Assembly (NCBI RefSeq): GCF_000292525.1
Contig: NZ_AEYF01000006.1
Location: forward strand, 1 to 64,000
Direction of reading: 5' to 3'
DNA from: Rhizobium sp. CCGE 510
GTDB lineage: Bacteria; Pseudomonadota; Alphaproteobacteria; Rhizobiales; Rhizobiaceae
Length of the DNA: 64,000 nucleotides
The notes under the pieces are model-generated. The model did no database searches, had not been told where the DNA came from, and worked only from the letters and a program-made list of their open reading frames with translations. The translations under genes and the position numbers were made by a program. Position 1 is the first letter of the stretch. Every line of letters begins with the position of its first letter. Shown here piece by piece: positions 18,341-27,375 of this stretch.

Positions 18341-19353
18341 GCTGCGGCCCCCGTTTTGATCTGGGCTGGTCTGATCTCGGCTGCGGCGCGGTCGCGCAGG
18401 ATGATGCGGCCGCGGTTGCGCTCGCGCCGGGCGTTGAAGGCGACGGCGAGAATGATGACGGTTCCGGAGATCGCCATCTGGGTGAAGGGAGAAATGCCGA
18501 TGACCGGCAGCGCATTCTTGATGACCCCGAGGAAGAGTGCGCCGAGCACGGTGCCGGCGACCGAGCCGACGCCGCCGGCAATCGAGATGCCGCCGATGAC
18601 GCAGGCCGCGACGCTGTCGAGTTCGAAGCCGTTGGCGATATCGACATAGGCGACGGCATAACGCGACACCCAGAGATAGCTTGAAAGCCCGGCGAGGGCG
18701 CCTGACAGGACGAAGGCGAGGAATTTCGTCCAGCCCGTATCGATGCCGGCATAGACGGCCGCGGTCGGATTGCCGCCGGTCGCATAGGCCGAGCGGCCGA
18801 ACTGGGTATATCGAAGCAGCACATACATCAGCAGAACGATGACGATGCCGACCCAGCCGAGGACAGGCAGGCCGAGGATCGGCGTGCGCGGCACCGACAG
18901 GAAGACCGGCGTCATCTGATGGGCGTTGACCCAGGCGCCGCCCGAGAGCACGAAGGCCATGCCGCGATAAATGGTGAGCGTGCCGAGGGTGACGACGATC
19001 GGCGGGATTTCCAGCGCCCAGACGAGAAAGCCGTTGATGGCGCCGAGGCAGGCGCCGATGACGATCGCCGCAAGGATGAGGACGACAAGCGGCAGATCGG
19101 GATAAGCGGCATTCATCATCGCGATCGCCATGCCGGTGAAGGCGAGGTTGGCGGCAACCGACAGGTCGATCGACTTCGTCAGGATCACCGTCATCTGCGC
19201 CAGCGCCAGGATGATCAGGATCGAGGTATCGTTGAAAATGCCGGCGAGATTGTCCGGCGTTGCGAAATCCGCTGCCCGCGTCGAAAAGATCGCAATCATC
19301 ACCACAATGATGAGGAACAGCAGGGTTTCGCGTTTTCTGATCAGTCTTGCCAT
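18337..19353 (-). CDS. rhaP: Rhamnose ABC transporter permease RhaP
   Basis: A 338-aa RbsC-like permease with SIDLSVAANLAFTGMAIAM near residue 62, an Ala/Gly-rich middle, and CVIGGISIAGGVGSVAGTVLG near residue 250. It is separated by 42 bases from rhaT and overlaps rhaQ by four. Two similar permeases in tandem, not one, is the standard composition of the rhizobial rhamnose transporter. Confidence 0.93.
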   Translation of the reverse strand: MARLIRKRETLLFLIIVVMIAIFSTRAADFATPDNLAGIFNDTSILIILALAQMTVILTKSIDLSVAANLAFTGMAIAMMNAAYPDLPLVVLILAAIVIGACLGAINGFLVWALEIPPIVVTLGTLTIYRGMAFVLSGGAWVNAHQMTPVFLSVPRTPILGLPVLGWVGIVIVLLMYVLLRYTQFGRSAYATGGNPTAAVYAGIDTGWTKFLAFVLSGALAGLSSYLWVSRYAVAYVDIANGFELDSVAACVIGGISIAGGVGSVAGTVLGALFLGVIKNALPVIGISPFTQMAISGTVIILAVAFNARRERNRGRIILRDRAAAEIRPAQIKTGAAA

Positions 19354-19395
19354 GCTCTTACCTTGTGAATTGCTGGGCCTTATGCATTGTCGGCC

Positions 19396-20931
19396 TCATG
19401 CATTGCCGGTGGCGGCGCGCACCAGCGCTTCCGGCGTCAGCTCGGCGCGTTCGAAAATCCCGGCGGCCAGCCCTTCCTTCATCACCAGAACCCGGTCCGA
19501 CATGCCGATGATCTCCGGCAGTTCCGACGAGACCATGATGATCGACAGGCCTTCGGCGGCGAGTTCGCTGATAAAACCGTGCACGGCGGCCTTCGAGCCG
19601 ATGTCGATGCCTTTTGTGGGTTCATCGAGGATGATGACCTTCGGCGACGTCGCCAGCCACTTGCCGATGACCACCTTCTGCTGGTTGCCGCCCGACAGCG
19701 TGCCGACCGGCACGGAAAGGGCAGCAGCCCGCAGATCCAACCGCTCGGCATATTTGCGCGCTAGCGCAAATTCTTCTGCCGCCCGGAGAAAGCCGCGGCG
19801 TGAGGTGCGGGCAAGCGAGGGCAGCGTCATGTTCTGGAAGATCGGCATCGGCAGCGCCAGCCCGTGGCGGCCGCGCTCTTCCGGCACGTAGACGATGCCT
19901 GCCCGTATGGCATCCTGCGGCGAATGGATGGCGACCTCGCGGCCTTCGAGCATCATCGTGCCGGAGAGCGGCCGGGTAATGCCGAACAGCGATTGGGAGA
20001 GTTCCGAACGGCCGGCGCCGATCAGGCCGTATATGCCGAGAATCTCGCCCTTGCGCAGCGTGAAGGATATGTCGCGGAATTCGGTGCGATGGCTGTAGTT
20101 GCGGATCTCCAGCACCGGGCCGCCGATGGCGACATCGATCTTCGGAAAAGCGTTCTCGACGTCGCGGCCGACCATCATCCGGACGATCTCGTCTTGCGGC
20201 GTCTCCTTGAGACGGCCCTGGCCGATGGCGCGGCCGTCACGGAAGACGACGAAATCGTCGGCGATTTCGTAAACCTCGTCGAACTTGTGGCTGATGAAGA
20301 GGATCGCCTTGCCCTGTTCCTTCAGGCCCCGGACGATGCGGAAGAGATCGTCGATCTCCTTGCGGGAAAGGGCTGCCGTCGGCTCGTCCATGATGACGAT
20401 GCGGGCCTCGATCGACAGAGCACGCGCAATCGCCACCAGATGGCGCTGCGCAATCGAGAGGTCTTTGAGCCGGATCGTCGGATCGATATTGCTTTCGAGC
20501 GCGATGAGCAGCGCCTTCGCGCGGCTGTTCATCGCCTGCCAGTCGATGGTGCGCAGCCGCGTGCGCGGCGCATGGCCGAGGAAGATGTTTTCGGCAACCG
20601 TCAACTCGTCGAAAAGCACGGTTTCCTGATGGATGGCGGTGACGCCGGCATCGATCGCCGCCTGGGCGCTGGCAAAGGTCACCGGACGGCCGTCGACGAG
20701 GATCTCGCCTTCGTTCGGCCGGTAGATGCCGGTCAGGATCTTGACGAGCGTCGATTTGCCAGCGCCGTTTTCGCCGATCAGCGCGGTCACCGTGCCGGGG
20801 TGGAGGGCGATGCTGACATTGTCGAGCGCCTTCACGCCAGGGAAGATCTGGGAGATGCCGCGCATTTCCAGAATGGCGGGCGCATCGCCGGTTTTGCTGT
20901 CCGTGGCGGTTTGTTGAAAGGCGGCGTTCAT
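19396..20931 (-). CDS. rhaT: Rhamnose ABC transporter ATPase RhaT (two ATPase domains)
   Basis: A 511-aa sugar ABC ATPase with duplicated domains, the RbsA/MglA pattern. N-domain: Walker A GENGAGKSTLVKIL (residue about 53), signature LSIAQRHLVAIARAL, Walker B IVIMDEPTAALS. C-domain: degenerate Walker A GLIGAGRSELSQ, intact signature LSGGNQQKVVIGKWL, Walker B VIILDEPTKGID. Degeneracy of the second Walker A is usual for this family. It is separated from rhaS by a hairpin (20957-20990). Confidence 0.94.
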   Translation of the reverse strand: MNAAFQQTATDSKTGDAPAILEMRGISQIFPGVKALDNVSIALHPGTVTALIGENGAGKSTLVKILTGIYRPNEGEILVDGRPVTFASAQAAIDAGVTAIHQETVLFDELTVAENIFLGHAPRTRLRTIDWQAMNSRAKALLIALESNIDPTIRLKDLSIAQRHLVAIARALSIEARIVIMDEPTAALSRKEIDDLFRIVRGLKEQGKAILFISHKFDEVYEIADDFVVFRDGRAIGQGRLKETPQDEIVRMMVGRDVENAFPKIDVAIGGPVLEIRNYSHRTEFRDISFTLRKGEILGIYGLIGAGRSELSQSLFGITRPLSGTMMLEGREVAIHSPQDAIRAGIVYVPEERGRHGLALPMPIFQNMTLPSLARTSRRGFLRAAEEFALARKYAERLDLRAAALSVPVGTLSGGNQQKVVIGKWLATSPKVIILDEPTKGIDIGSKAAVHGFISELAAEGLSIIMVSSELPEIIGMSDRVLVMKEGLAAGIFERAELTPEALVRAATGNA

Positions 20932-20956
20932 CAGATTTCTACCAGTGTCGAATGGG

Positions 20957-20990
20957 AAATCCCGGCGGCTTGAGGCCGCCGGGTTTTTCT
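20957..20990. terminator. Hairpin between rhaS and rhaT
   Basis: CCCGGCGGC-TTGA-GGCCGCCGGG followed by TTTTT on the plus strand. The stem is strong on both strands, but the T run suits rightward transcripts. For the leftward rha operon the stem would act as a partial terminator or 3' mRNA stabiliser after rhaS, giving more binding protein than transporter. That role is inference. Confidence 0.7.
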
Positions 20991-21004
20991 ATGGTTGCTC
21001 CGGA

Positions 21005-22000
21005 TCAGAAGACCTTGGAGAACTGGTCGATGTTCGAGGCATTGTAGACGAAGGGATCAGCCATGGCGGCTTCGCCGTTGTCGCCGATCTTGATCTTGCC
21101 CATGCGGCCGGCAGTGATTTCGCTGCCCGGCTTGCCGTCGGCGTCACCCTTGACCAGGTGATAAGCGATCTGGGCTGCGGAATAGCCGAGGTCGATCGGG
21201 TTCCAGATGGCGAATTCCTTGGTAGCGCCCGACTTGATCGCGCCGGCCATTTCGGACGGCAGGCCGAGACCGGTGACGTAGACCTTACCGACAAGGCCCT
21301 TGTCTTCGACGACCTTCGAAGCGGCGAGAACGCCGACCGTCGTCGGAGCGACGATGACCTTGACGTTCGGGTTCGACTTCAGCAGGCCTTCGGCTTCACG
21401 ATAGGACTTGTCCGAGAGGTCGTCGCCGTAAACCGTGGTGACGAGGTTGAGGCCCGGGAAATCCTTGAGCTGCTTCTTCATCTGGTCGATCCAGATGTTC
21501 TGGTTGGTCGAGGTGGTCGTTGCCGACAGGATGGCGAAGTCGCCCTTGCCGCCGTCGAGGTGGTCCTTGACGAGTGTCAGGCACATTTTGCCAATCAACT
21601 CGTTGGACGACGGGTTGAGCTGCAGGATACGGCCTTCAGGTGCGACGCCGGAATCCCAGGAGATGACCTTGATGCCGCGCTGGGCAGCCTTCTTCAGCGC
21701 CGGAACGAGCGCGTCGGGATCGTTGGCCGAGACGGCGATGGCGTCGACGCCCTGGGCGATCAGCGAGTTGATGACTTCGATCTGGCCTTCGGCCGTCGTC
21801 GACGTCGGACCGGTGTAAATGACTTCTACGCCGCCGAGTTCCTTGGCGGCTTCCTGGGCGCCCTTGTTGGCGGCGTCGAAGAAGCCGTTGCCGAGCGACT
21901 TCACGACCAGACCGATCTTGATGTCCTTGGCGCTTGCAGTGCCGGCCATCATGGCGACGGCGAGCGCTACACTGAGCGCAAGTGTCTTTGCGAGTTTCAT
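21005..22000 (-). CDS. rhaS: Rhamnose-binding periplasmic protein RhaS
   Basis: A 331-aa binding protein with a clear signal peptide (MKLAKTLALSVALAVAMMAG, cut after TASA). The mature part starts KDIKIGLVVKSLGNGFFD, the Peripla_BP_4 (RbsB-like) opening. GQIEVINSLIAQGVDAIAVS and NDPDALVPALKKA are the usual sugar-binding loops. It is the first transport gene after rhaR and is expected to bind L-rhamnose in the periplasm. SD AAGGGAGGAAAG precedes the ATG. Confidence 0.94.
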   Translation of the reverse strand: MKLAKTLALSVALAVAMMAGTASAKDIKIGLVVKSLGNGFFDAANKGAQEAAKELGGVEVIYTGPTSTTAEGQIEVINSLIAQGVDAIAVSANDPDALVPALKKAAQRGIKVISWDSGVAPEGRILQLNPSSNELIGKMCLTLVKDHLDGGKGDFAILSATTTSTNQNIWIDQMKKQLKDFPGLNLVTTVYGDDLSDKSYREAEGLLKSNPNVKVIVAPTTVGVLAASKVVEDKGLVGKVYVTGLGLPSEMAGAIKSGATKEFAIWNPIDLGYSAAQIAYHLVKGDADGKPGSEITAGRMGKIKIGDNGEAAMADPFVYNASNIDQFSKVF

Positions 22001-22046
22001 GTACTTTCCTCCCTTAAAGATTAGCCTTCCACACCTCGGCGGCGCC

Positions 22047-22859
22047 TCATGCGACCGACGAGGAATCCTCCCTCACAACCTGGGCCACCGGGCTGGCGAC
22101 AACGAGCCGGACGCCGGCATTCTCGACCATGCGAGCTGCCTCGTCCGAGATCGCGTCATCAGTGATGATCACAGAAACGCGGTCGAGCGCGCAGAGAATG
22201 AGGCTCGACCGGCGATTGAATTTGCTTGAATCGGCCATGACGATGAGTTCGTCGGCCTGGTGCATCAGCTTCTGCTCACTCTGAATGATGAGCGCATCCG
22301 CCTCCATGATGCCGAGCGGGCCGACGCCTTGGGCGCCGATGAACATGCGCCGCGCATAGAAATTGCGGATTGCGTCATTGTCGAAAGGCGACAGGATCAG
22401 GCTCTGCTCGCGATAGATCGCGCCGCCCGGCACCGTGACCGTGTTTTTGGAATGTTTCACCAGATGTTCGGCGATCGCGAAAGAATTGGTCATTACCTGC
22501 AAGCGATGGCCCGCCATGTAGTGCACCATCTGGAAGGTTGTCGTGCCGCCATTGATGATGATGGCGTCGCCCGCTTCGCAGAGATCGACGGCCGCACGTG
22601 CAATTGCACGCTTTTTATCGATGTTGACTGATTCTGAAACCCGGAAGGGGCGGCCGGCAAGATTGCCGAGCTGCGGCGGATGCACGGCCTCCGCACCGCC
22701 GCGGACACGCCGGATCTTGCCCTGTACATGAAGAGCCGCAATGTCGCGCCGGATTGTCGCTTCAGAAGCTTCCGTCAATTCGGAAATGTCCTGGATCGTC
22801 ACGACGGACTTTTCCTGAACGGCGCTTAAGATAATGCGGTGACGTTCGCGTTCGTGCAT
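22047..22859 (-). CDS. rhaR: DeoR-family rhamnose regulator RhaR
   Basis: A 270-aa DeoR-type repressor. The ATG at 22859 is chosen because AGGAGG is just upstream; a start at 22892 is less likely. N-terminal helix-turn-helix VVTIQDISELTEASEATIRRDIAALHVQGKIRRVRGGA-type pattern (residues about 15-50; key TEASEATIRRDI), then a sugar-isomerase-like sensor domain with NGGTTT near residue 95. It heads the rha operon and is divergent from rhaD; a symmetrical operator lies between them. Confidence 0.93.
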   Translation of the reverse strand: MHERERHRIILSAVQEKSVVTIQDISELTEASEATIRRDIAALHVQGKIRRVRGGAEAVHPPQLGNLAGRPFRVSESVNIDKKRAIARAAVDLCEAGDAIIINGGTTTFQMVHYMAGHRLQVMTNSFAIAEHLVKHSKNTVTVPGGAIYREQSLILSPFDNDAIRNFYARRMFIGAQGVGPLGIMEADALIIQSEQKLMHQADELIVMADSSKFNRRSSLILCALDRVSVIITDDAISDEAARMVENAGVRLVVASPVAQVVREDSSSVA

Positions 22860-22903
22860 TGGGCTCCTCCTCTGGCCATATTTATTTCGCATCCGTTAAT
22901 GCC

Positions 22904-22976
22904 TGTCAATCACAAACGATCATAAATTTTCATATTGCGATGCAGCATAATCGATTTTGATCGTTTTCGATTGACA
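22904..22976. promoter_or_regulatory. Divergent rha promoters with paired RhaR operator
   Basis: Two 19-bp arms in inverted orientation: TGTCAATCACAAACGATCA at 22904-22922 and the complement of TGTCAATCGAAAACGATCA at 22958-22976 (17 of 19 identical), 35 bases apart. The TTGACA read leftward at 22909-22904 has AATAAA 17 bases on, a good promoter for rhaR. The TTGACA read rightward at 22971-22976 has a weaker GATACC 18 bases on, for rhaD. So each arm overlaps a -35 box and binding of RhaR would block both directions. Confidence 0.75.
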
Positions 22977-23056
22977 AGCGCACTTTTGATGCGCGATACC
23001 GTGAGCGAAAGGGTGCGCTGATCGCGGCGCCTCACAAGCCTTTATGGGAGGATGAC

Positions 23057-25153
23057 ATGGCGGCGAACGTCCGGCTTCTGGATAACCGGTGGGATGATGC
23101 TTATGCGGCAGGCCTCGATGAGCCCGGCAAGCTGCTCTATCGCTCCAACCTGCTCGGCGCCGACAAGCGCATCACCAATTACGGCGGCGGCAATACCTCG
23201 GCGAAGGTGATGGAAACCGACCCGCTGACCGGCGGCACGGCGAAGGTTCTCTGGGTGAAGGGCTCGGGCGGTGACGTCGGCACGATCAAGCTCGACGGTT
23301 TCGCCACCCTCTACCAGGACAAGCTGGAATCGCTGAAAGGCATCTATAAGGGTGTCGAGGACGAAGACCGCATGGTCGGTTTCCTGCCGCATTGCACCTT
23401 CAATCTGAATGGCCGCGCCGCCTCGATCGACACGCCGCTGCACGGTTTCGTGCCGTTCACCCATGTCGACCATATGCATCCCGATGCGATCATCGCGATT
23501 GCCGCCTCGAAGAATTCCAGAGAATTGACGCAGCAGGTGTTCGGTGACGAGATCGGCTGGCTGCCATGGCGTCGCCCGGGCTTCCAGCTCGGCCTCGACC
23601 TTGGCGCTTTCGTCGCTGCGAACCCGAATGCCAAGGGCGTTGTGCTCGAAAGCCACGGCCTCTTTACCTGGGCAAACGACGCCAAGGCCTGCTACGAGCT
23701 GACGCTCGAGATCATCAACAAGGCGATCGTCTGGTTTGCCGAGAAGACCGAGGGCAAGACGATTTTCGGCGGCGCCGTCGCGCAAAGCCTGGCCGTTGGC
23801 GAACGCCGCGCCATCGCAGCCCGGCTGATGCCGGAAATTCGCGGTCGCATCGGCAAGCAGGAGCGCAAACTCGGACATTTCGACGACCAGGACGCCGTGC
23901 TCGAATTCGTCAATTCCAGCGATCTGCGCTCGCTCGGCGCGCTCGGCACCAGCTGCCCCGATCATTTCCTGCGCACCAAGATCCGCCCGCTGATCGTCGA
24001 TTTCGACCCTGAAAAGCCGGATGTCGAAGCGATTGTTGCCGGCCTCGACCAGGCGCTGGAGGATTACCGCGCCGATTACGCCCGCTATTATAACGACTGC
24101 AAGCATGACAATTCGCCCGCTATGCGCGACGCCAATCCGGTGATCTTTCTCGTTCCCGGCGTCGGCATGCTGTCCTTTGCCCGCGACAAGGCGACGGCCC
24201 GCATCGCCAGCGAATTTTATGTCAACGCCATCAACGTCATGCGCGGCGCCTCGACGGTCTCGGAATATCAGGGCCTGCCGGAACAGGAAGCCTTCGATAT
24301 CGAATATTGGCTGCTTGAAGAGGCCAAGCTGCAGCGCATGCCGAAGCCGAAGAGCCTTGCCGGCCGGGTGGCCTTCGTCACCGGTGGCGCCGGCGGCATC
24401 GGCCGGGCGACGGCCGCACGTCTCGTCAGTGAGGGCGCCTGCGTCGTGCTTGCCGATATCGACCAGGCGGCGCTTGAGGGCACCGAAGCCGATTTCGTCA
24501 AGAAGTTTGGCGCCGATGCGGTGCGCAGCGTTCGCCTCGACGTTACCAAGGAGGACGCGGTGATCGCCTCCTTCGCGGAAGCCTGCGTCGAATTCGGCGG
24601 CATCGACATTCTCGTCTCGAATGCCGGCATTGCCTCGTCCGCGCCGATCGAAGCCACCGAGCTTGCGACCTGGAACCGCAATATCGATATTCTGGCGACC
24701 GGCTATTTCCTGGTTTCGCGCGAAGCCTTCCGCCTGTTCCGCCGTCAGGCACTCGGCGGCAACATCGTCTTCGTCGCGTCGAAAAACGGTCTCGCGGCTT
24801 CGCCGAATGCCGCTGCCTATTGCACGGCAAAGGCTGCCGAAATCCATCTCGCCCGCTGCCTGGCCCTGGAAGGTGCCGATGCCGGCATCCGCGTCAATAC
24901 CGTCAACCCCGATGCGGTGCTGCGGGGTTCGAAGATCTGGAGCGGCGAATGGCGCGAACAGCGCGCTGCCTCGTCCAAGATCGAAGTGGACGATCTCGAG
25001 GAACATTACCGGAAGCGTTCGATGCTGAAACTCAATGTGTTTCCGGAGGATATCGCCGAGGCGATCTACTTCCTGGCATCGGACCTTTCGGCGAAATCGA
25101 CCGGCAACATCATCAACGTCGATGCCGGCAACGTGCAGAGTTTTACGCGGTAA
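23057..25153 (+). CDS. rhaD: Bifunctional rhamnulose-1-phosphate aldolase/alcohol dehydrogenase RhaD
   Basis: A 698-aa fusion protein. Residues about 1-420 form a class II aldolase domain (NYGGGNTSAKV, the metal-site region HVDHMHPDAI). Residues about 433-698 form a short-chain dehydrogenase domain (FVTGGAGGIGRATAARLV, AAYCTAKAAE with Tyr and Lys, and a terminal NVDAGNVQSF). It splits rhamnulose-1-phosphate to dihydroxyacetone phosphate and L-lactaldehyde, and the second domain would oxidise or reduce lactaldehyde. GGGAGG at 23046 supports the start. First gene of the rhaDI operon. Confidence 0.93.
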   Translation: MAANVRLLDNRWDDAYAAGLDEPGKLLYRSNLLGADKRITNYGGGNTSAKVMETDPLTGGTAKVLWVKGSGGDVGTIKLDGFATLYQDKLESLKGIYKGVEDEDRMVGFLPHCTFNLNGRAASIDTPLHGFVPFTHVDHMHPDAIIAIAASKNSRELTQQVFGDEIGWLPWRRPGFQLGLDLGAFVAANPNAKGVVLESHGLFTWANDAKACYELTLEIINKAIVWFAEKTEGKTIFGGAVAQSLAVGERRAIAARLMPEIRGRIGKQERKLGHFDDQDAVLEFVNSSDLRSLGALGTSCPDHFLRTKIRPLIVDFDPEKPDVEAIVAGLDQALEDYRADYARYYNDCKHDNSPAMRDANPVIFLVPGVGMLSFARDKATARIASEFYVNAINVMRGASTVSEYQGLPEQEAFDIEYWLLEEAKLQRMPKPKSLAGRVAFVTGGAGGIGRATAARLVSEGACVVLADIDQAALEGTEADFVKKFGADAVRSVRLDVTKEDAVIASFAEACVEFGGIDILVSNAGIASSAPIEATELATWNRNIDILATGYFLVSREAFRLFRRQALGGNIVFVASKNGLAASPNAAAYCTAKAAEIHLARCLALEGADAGIRVNTVNPDAVLRGSKIWSGEWREQRAASSKIEVDDLEEHYRKRSMLKLNVFPEDIAEAIYFLASDLSAKSTGNIINVDAGNVQSFTR

Positions 25154-25179
25154 TATCTAATCGGCGGCGGATGTGTCTG

Positions 25180-25315
25180 CCCCTCACCCTAACCCTCTCC
25201 CCGTTCAGACGGGGAGAGGGGACTTGCCCAACGAGTTGGAGTGGAACGGAGACGGTGCGGCATGTCCCCTTCTCCCCGTTTGAACGGGGAGAAGGTGCCG
25301 GCAGGCGGATGAGGG
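25180..25315. repeat. Palindromic intergenic repeat between rhaD and rhaI
   Basis: Starts CCCCTCACCCTAACCC and ends GGATGAGGGG, giving an outer stem. It contains two internal hairpins of related sequence, CCTCTCCCCGT-TCAG-ACGGGGAGAGG and CCTTCTCCCCGT-TTGA-ACGGGGAGAAGG. This layout is a widespread rhizobial intergenic element. It lies inside the two-gene rhaDI operon and, when transcribed, should fold in the mRNA. Confidence 0.85.
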
Positions 25316-25364
25316 GCGGCCCACGGCAGTCCCAATGTAGAAATTGCATAATCGGGAGGTAGGA

Positions 25365-26657
25365 ATGGCCGAGTTCAGGATCGCGCAGGATCTGGTCGCG
25401 ACAGAAAACGACAAGCGGGCGACCGCACTGAAAGCCGATTACGAGGCGCTGGGTGCGAACCTTGCCCGCCGCGGCATCGATATCGAAACGATCACCCGCA
25501 AGGTGGCGGAATTCTTCGTCGCCGTTCCCTCCTGGGGTGTCGGCACCGGCGGCACGCGGTTTGCCCGCTTCCCCGGCACCGGCGAGCCGCGCGGCATCTT
25601 CGATAAGCTCGACGATTGCGCAGTCATCAACCAGCTGACGCAGGCGACACCAAACGTCTCGCTGCATATTCCCTGGGACAAGGCGGATGTGAGCGAATTG
25701 AAGGCCAAGGGCAATGCGCTCGGCCTCGGCTTCGATGCGATGAATTCGAACACCTTTTCCGATGCGCCGGGCCAGGCCCATTCCTACAAATATGGTTCGC
25801 TCAGCCATACCGATGCGGCAACGCGGGCGCAGGCGGTCGAGCACAATCTCGAATGCATCGAGATCGGCAACGCGCTCGGCTCCAAGGCGCTGACGGTCTG
25901 GATCGGCGATGGCTCGAACTTCCCCGGCCAGAGCAATTTCACCAGGGCTTTCGAACGTTACCTCGCCTCGATGGCTGATATCTACAAGGCGCTGCCCGAC
26001 GATTGGAAGCTGTTCTCCGAGCACAAGATGTATGAGCCGGCCTTCTATTCCACCATCGTGCAGGATTGGGGCACCAATTACCTGATCGCCCAGACGCTCG
26101 GGCCGAAGGCCCATTGCCTCGTCGACCTCGGCCACCATGCACCGAACACCAATATCGAGATGATCGTCGCCCGCTTGATCCAGTTCGGCAAGCTCGGCGG
26201 CTTCCACTTCAACGATTCCAAGTATGGCGACGACGATCTCGACGCCGGCGCGATCGATCCCTACCGGCTATTCCTTGTCTTCAACGAGCTGGTCGACGCT
26301 GAACAGCGTGGGGTCAACGACTTCAACCCGGCCCATATGATCGACCAGTCGCACAATGTCACCGACCCGATCGAAAGCCTGATCAACAGCGCCAACGAAA
26401 TCCGACGCGCCTATGCGCAGGCGCTGCTCGTCGATCGCAAGGCGCTGTCCAGCTATCAGGACGACAATGACGCGCTGATGGCGTCGGAAACCTTGAAGCG
26501 CGCCTATCGCGCCGATGTCGAGCCGATCCTCGCCGAAGCTCGGCGCCGGGCCGGCGGCGCGATCGACCCGATCGCCGCCTATCGCGCCAGCGGTTACCGC
26601 AGACAAGTGGCGGCCGAGCGCCCAGCCTCCGCTGCCGGCGGCGGCGGCATCATCTAA
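25365..26657 (+). CDS. rhaI: L-rhamnose isomerase RhaI
   Basis: A 430-aa TIM-barrel isomerase converting L-rhamnose to L-rhamnulose; rhizobial type, not closely alike to E. coli RhaA. The ATG at 25365 follows GGGAGGT. Motifs such as WGVGTGGTRFARFPG near residue 52, FSEHKMYEPAFYSTIVQDWG near residue 223 (metal/acid residues) and DLGHHAPNTNIE then GGFHFNDSKYGDDDLDAG near residue 283 fit the family. The strand and order (D then I) match the R. leguminosarum locus. Confidence 0.9.
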   Translation: MAEFRIAQDLVATENDKRATALKADYEALGANLARRGIDIETITRKVAEFFVAVPSWGVGTGGTRFARFPGTGEPRGIFDKLDDCAVINQLTQATPNVSLHIPWDKADVSELKAKGNALGLGFDAMNSNTFSDAPGQAHSYKYGSLSHTDAATRAQAVEHNLECIEIGNALGSKALTVWIGDGSNFPGQSNFTRAFERYLASMADIYKALPDDWKLFSEHKMYEPAFYSTIVQDWGTNYLIAQTLGPKAHCLVDLGHHAPNTNIEMIVARLIQFGKLGGFHFNDSKYGDDDLDAGAIDPYRLFLVFNELVDAEQRGVNDFNPAHMIDQSHNVTDPIESLINSANEIRRAYAQALLVDRKALSSYQDDNDALMASETLKRAYRADVEPILAEARRRAGGAIDPIAAYRASGYRRQVAAERPASAAGGGGII

Positions 26658-26676
26658 GCTTCTCAACTGAATAGAT

Positions 26677-26710
26677 TTGCCGGCAGCGCGGGGTGACGCG
26701 CTGCCGGCAA
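26677..26710 (+). terminator. Terminator after rhaI
   Basis: A perfect 14-bp stem TTGCCGGCAGCGCG-loop GGGTGA-CGCGCTGCCGGCAA, 20 bases after the rhaI stop. There is only a modest T run after it (TTGCCGTTTA). It would end the rhaDI transcript. Confidence 0.75.
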
Positions 26711-26717
26711 TTGCCGT

Positions 26718-26820
26718 TTAGAGCAATTCCAGCAAAAGTGTGAAGCGGTTTTGCGTCCGGAATTGCGTGGAAAAAGGGATAGAGCATTTTCGTGATTCGA
26801 AGAAAAACGGAAAGGCTCTA
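26718..26820. repeat. Palindromic REP-like element
   Basis: The element begins TTTAGAGCAATTCCAGC and ends AAAGGCTCTA, with AGAGC/GCTCT termini and inner GCGGTTTTGCGTCCGGAATTGC. Elements with this AGAGCA...GCTCTA framing and CGGTTTT centre are common between genes in Rhizobium. A related one is at 43819-43866. It fills the gap between rhaI and the AhpD-like gene and reaches the latter's stop codon. Confidence 0.65.
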
Positions 26821-27294
26821 CGGCTTCCAGCCCCCGGCGATCTGGCGGGTGGCGATGTTCAGCCGGTTCCAGACATTGATATTGGCGATGGCGATGACGA
26901 GCGCCGCAAGGCTCCTGCCGTCATAATGCCGGGTCGCCTCGTCCCAGATATCGTCAGGCACCGGGTCGGCGCGGTCGCTGACGCGGGTCACCGCCTCGGT
27001 CAGCGAAAGGGCCGCCCGTTCGGCATCGCTGAAATAGGGCGAGTCGCGCCAGGCGCTGACGGCAAACAGCCGTTCGTCCGTCTCTCCGAGTTTCTTTGCG
27101 ATGCGGGGATGGCCGTCGACACATGCGCTGCAGCCGTTGATCTGGCTGGCCCTCAGATAGACGAGTTCGAGCAGCTTCGGCGACAGACCGGTCTCGGTCG
27201 GCACCTTGCCGAGGGCAGCCAGTGCCTGCATGGCTTCGGGAATGACGAGGGCGGGATTTCCCATTCTCTCCTGCATGACCACTCTTTCCTGCAT
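26818..27294 (-). CDS. Carboxymuconolactone decarboxylase/AhpD-like protein
   Basis: A 158-aa protein with the AhpD-type redox motif CSACVDGHPRIAKKLGE (Cys-x-x-Cys with a downstream His, residues about 53-70), so a peroxidase or thiol-redox function is more likely than ring decarboxylation. The ATG at 27294 follows AAGGAG. It is divergent from an ECF41-type sigma gene, the hallmark partnership of that sigma group, and a matching minus-strand promoter is present at 27376-27402. Probable target of the sigma factor. Confidence 0.88.
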   Translation of the reverse strand: MQERVVMQERMGNPALVIPEAMQALAALGKVPTETGLSPKLLELVYLRASQINGCSACVDGHPRIAKKLGETDERLFAVSAWRDSPYFSDAERAALSLTEAVTRVSDRADPVPDDIWDEATRHYDGRSLAALVIAIANINVWNRLNIATRQIAGGWKP

Positions 27295-27340
27295 GATATG
27301 TCTCCTTGATGTGTTTGTCGTTCGACGGCTCCGCCGGCGC

Positions 27341-27367
27341 TGTCACATCGGCCGGGTTTCGTTCGTC
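27341..27367 (+). promoter_or_regulatory. ECF41-type promoter for the sigma gene
   Basis: TGTCACA at 27341-27347, exactly 16 bases, then CGTC at 27364-27367. This is the published consensus for ECF41 sigma factors and lies 37 bases before the sigma start codon, implying autoregulation. Confidence 0.8.
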
Positions 27368-27375
27368 ATGGCTTT

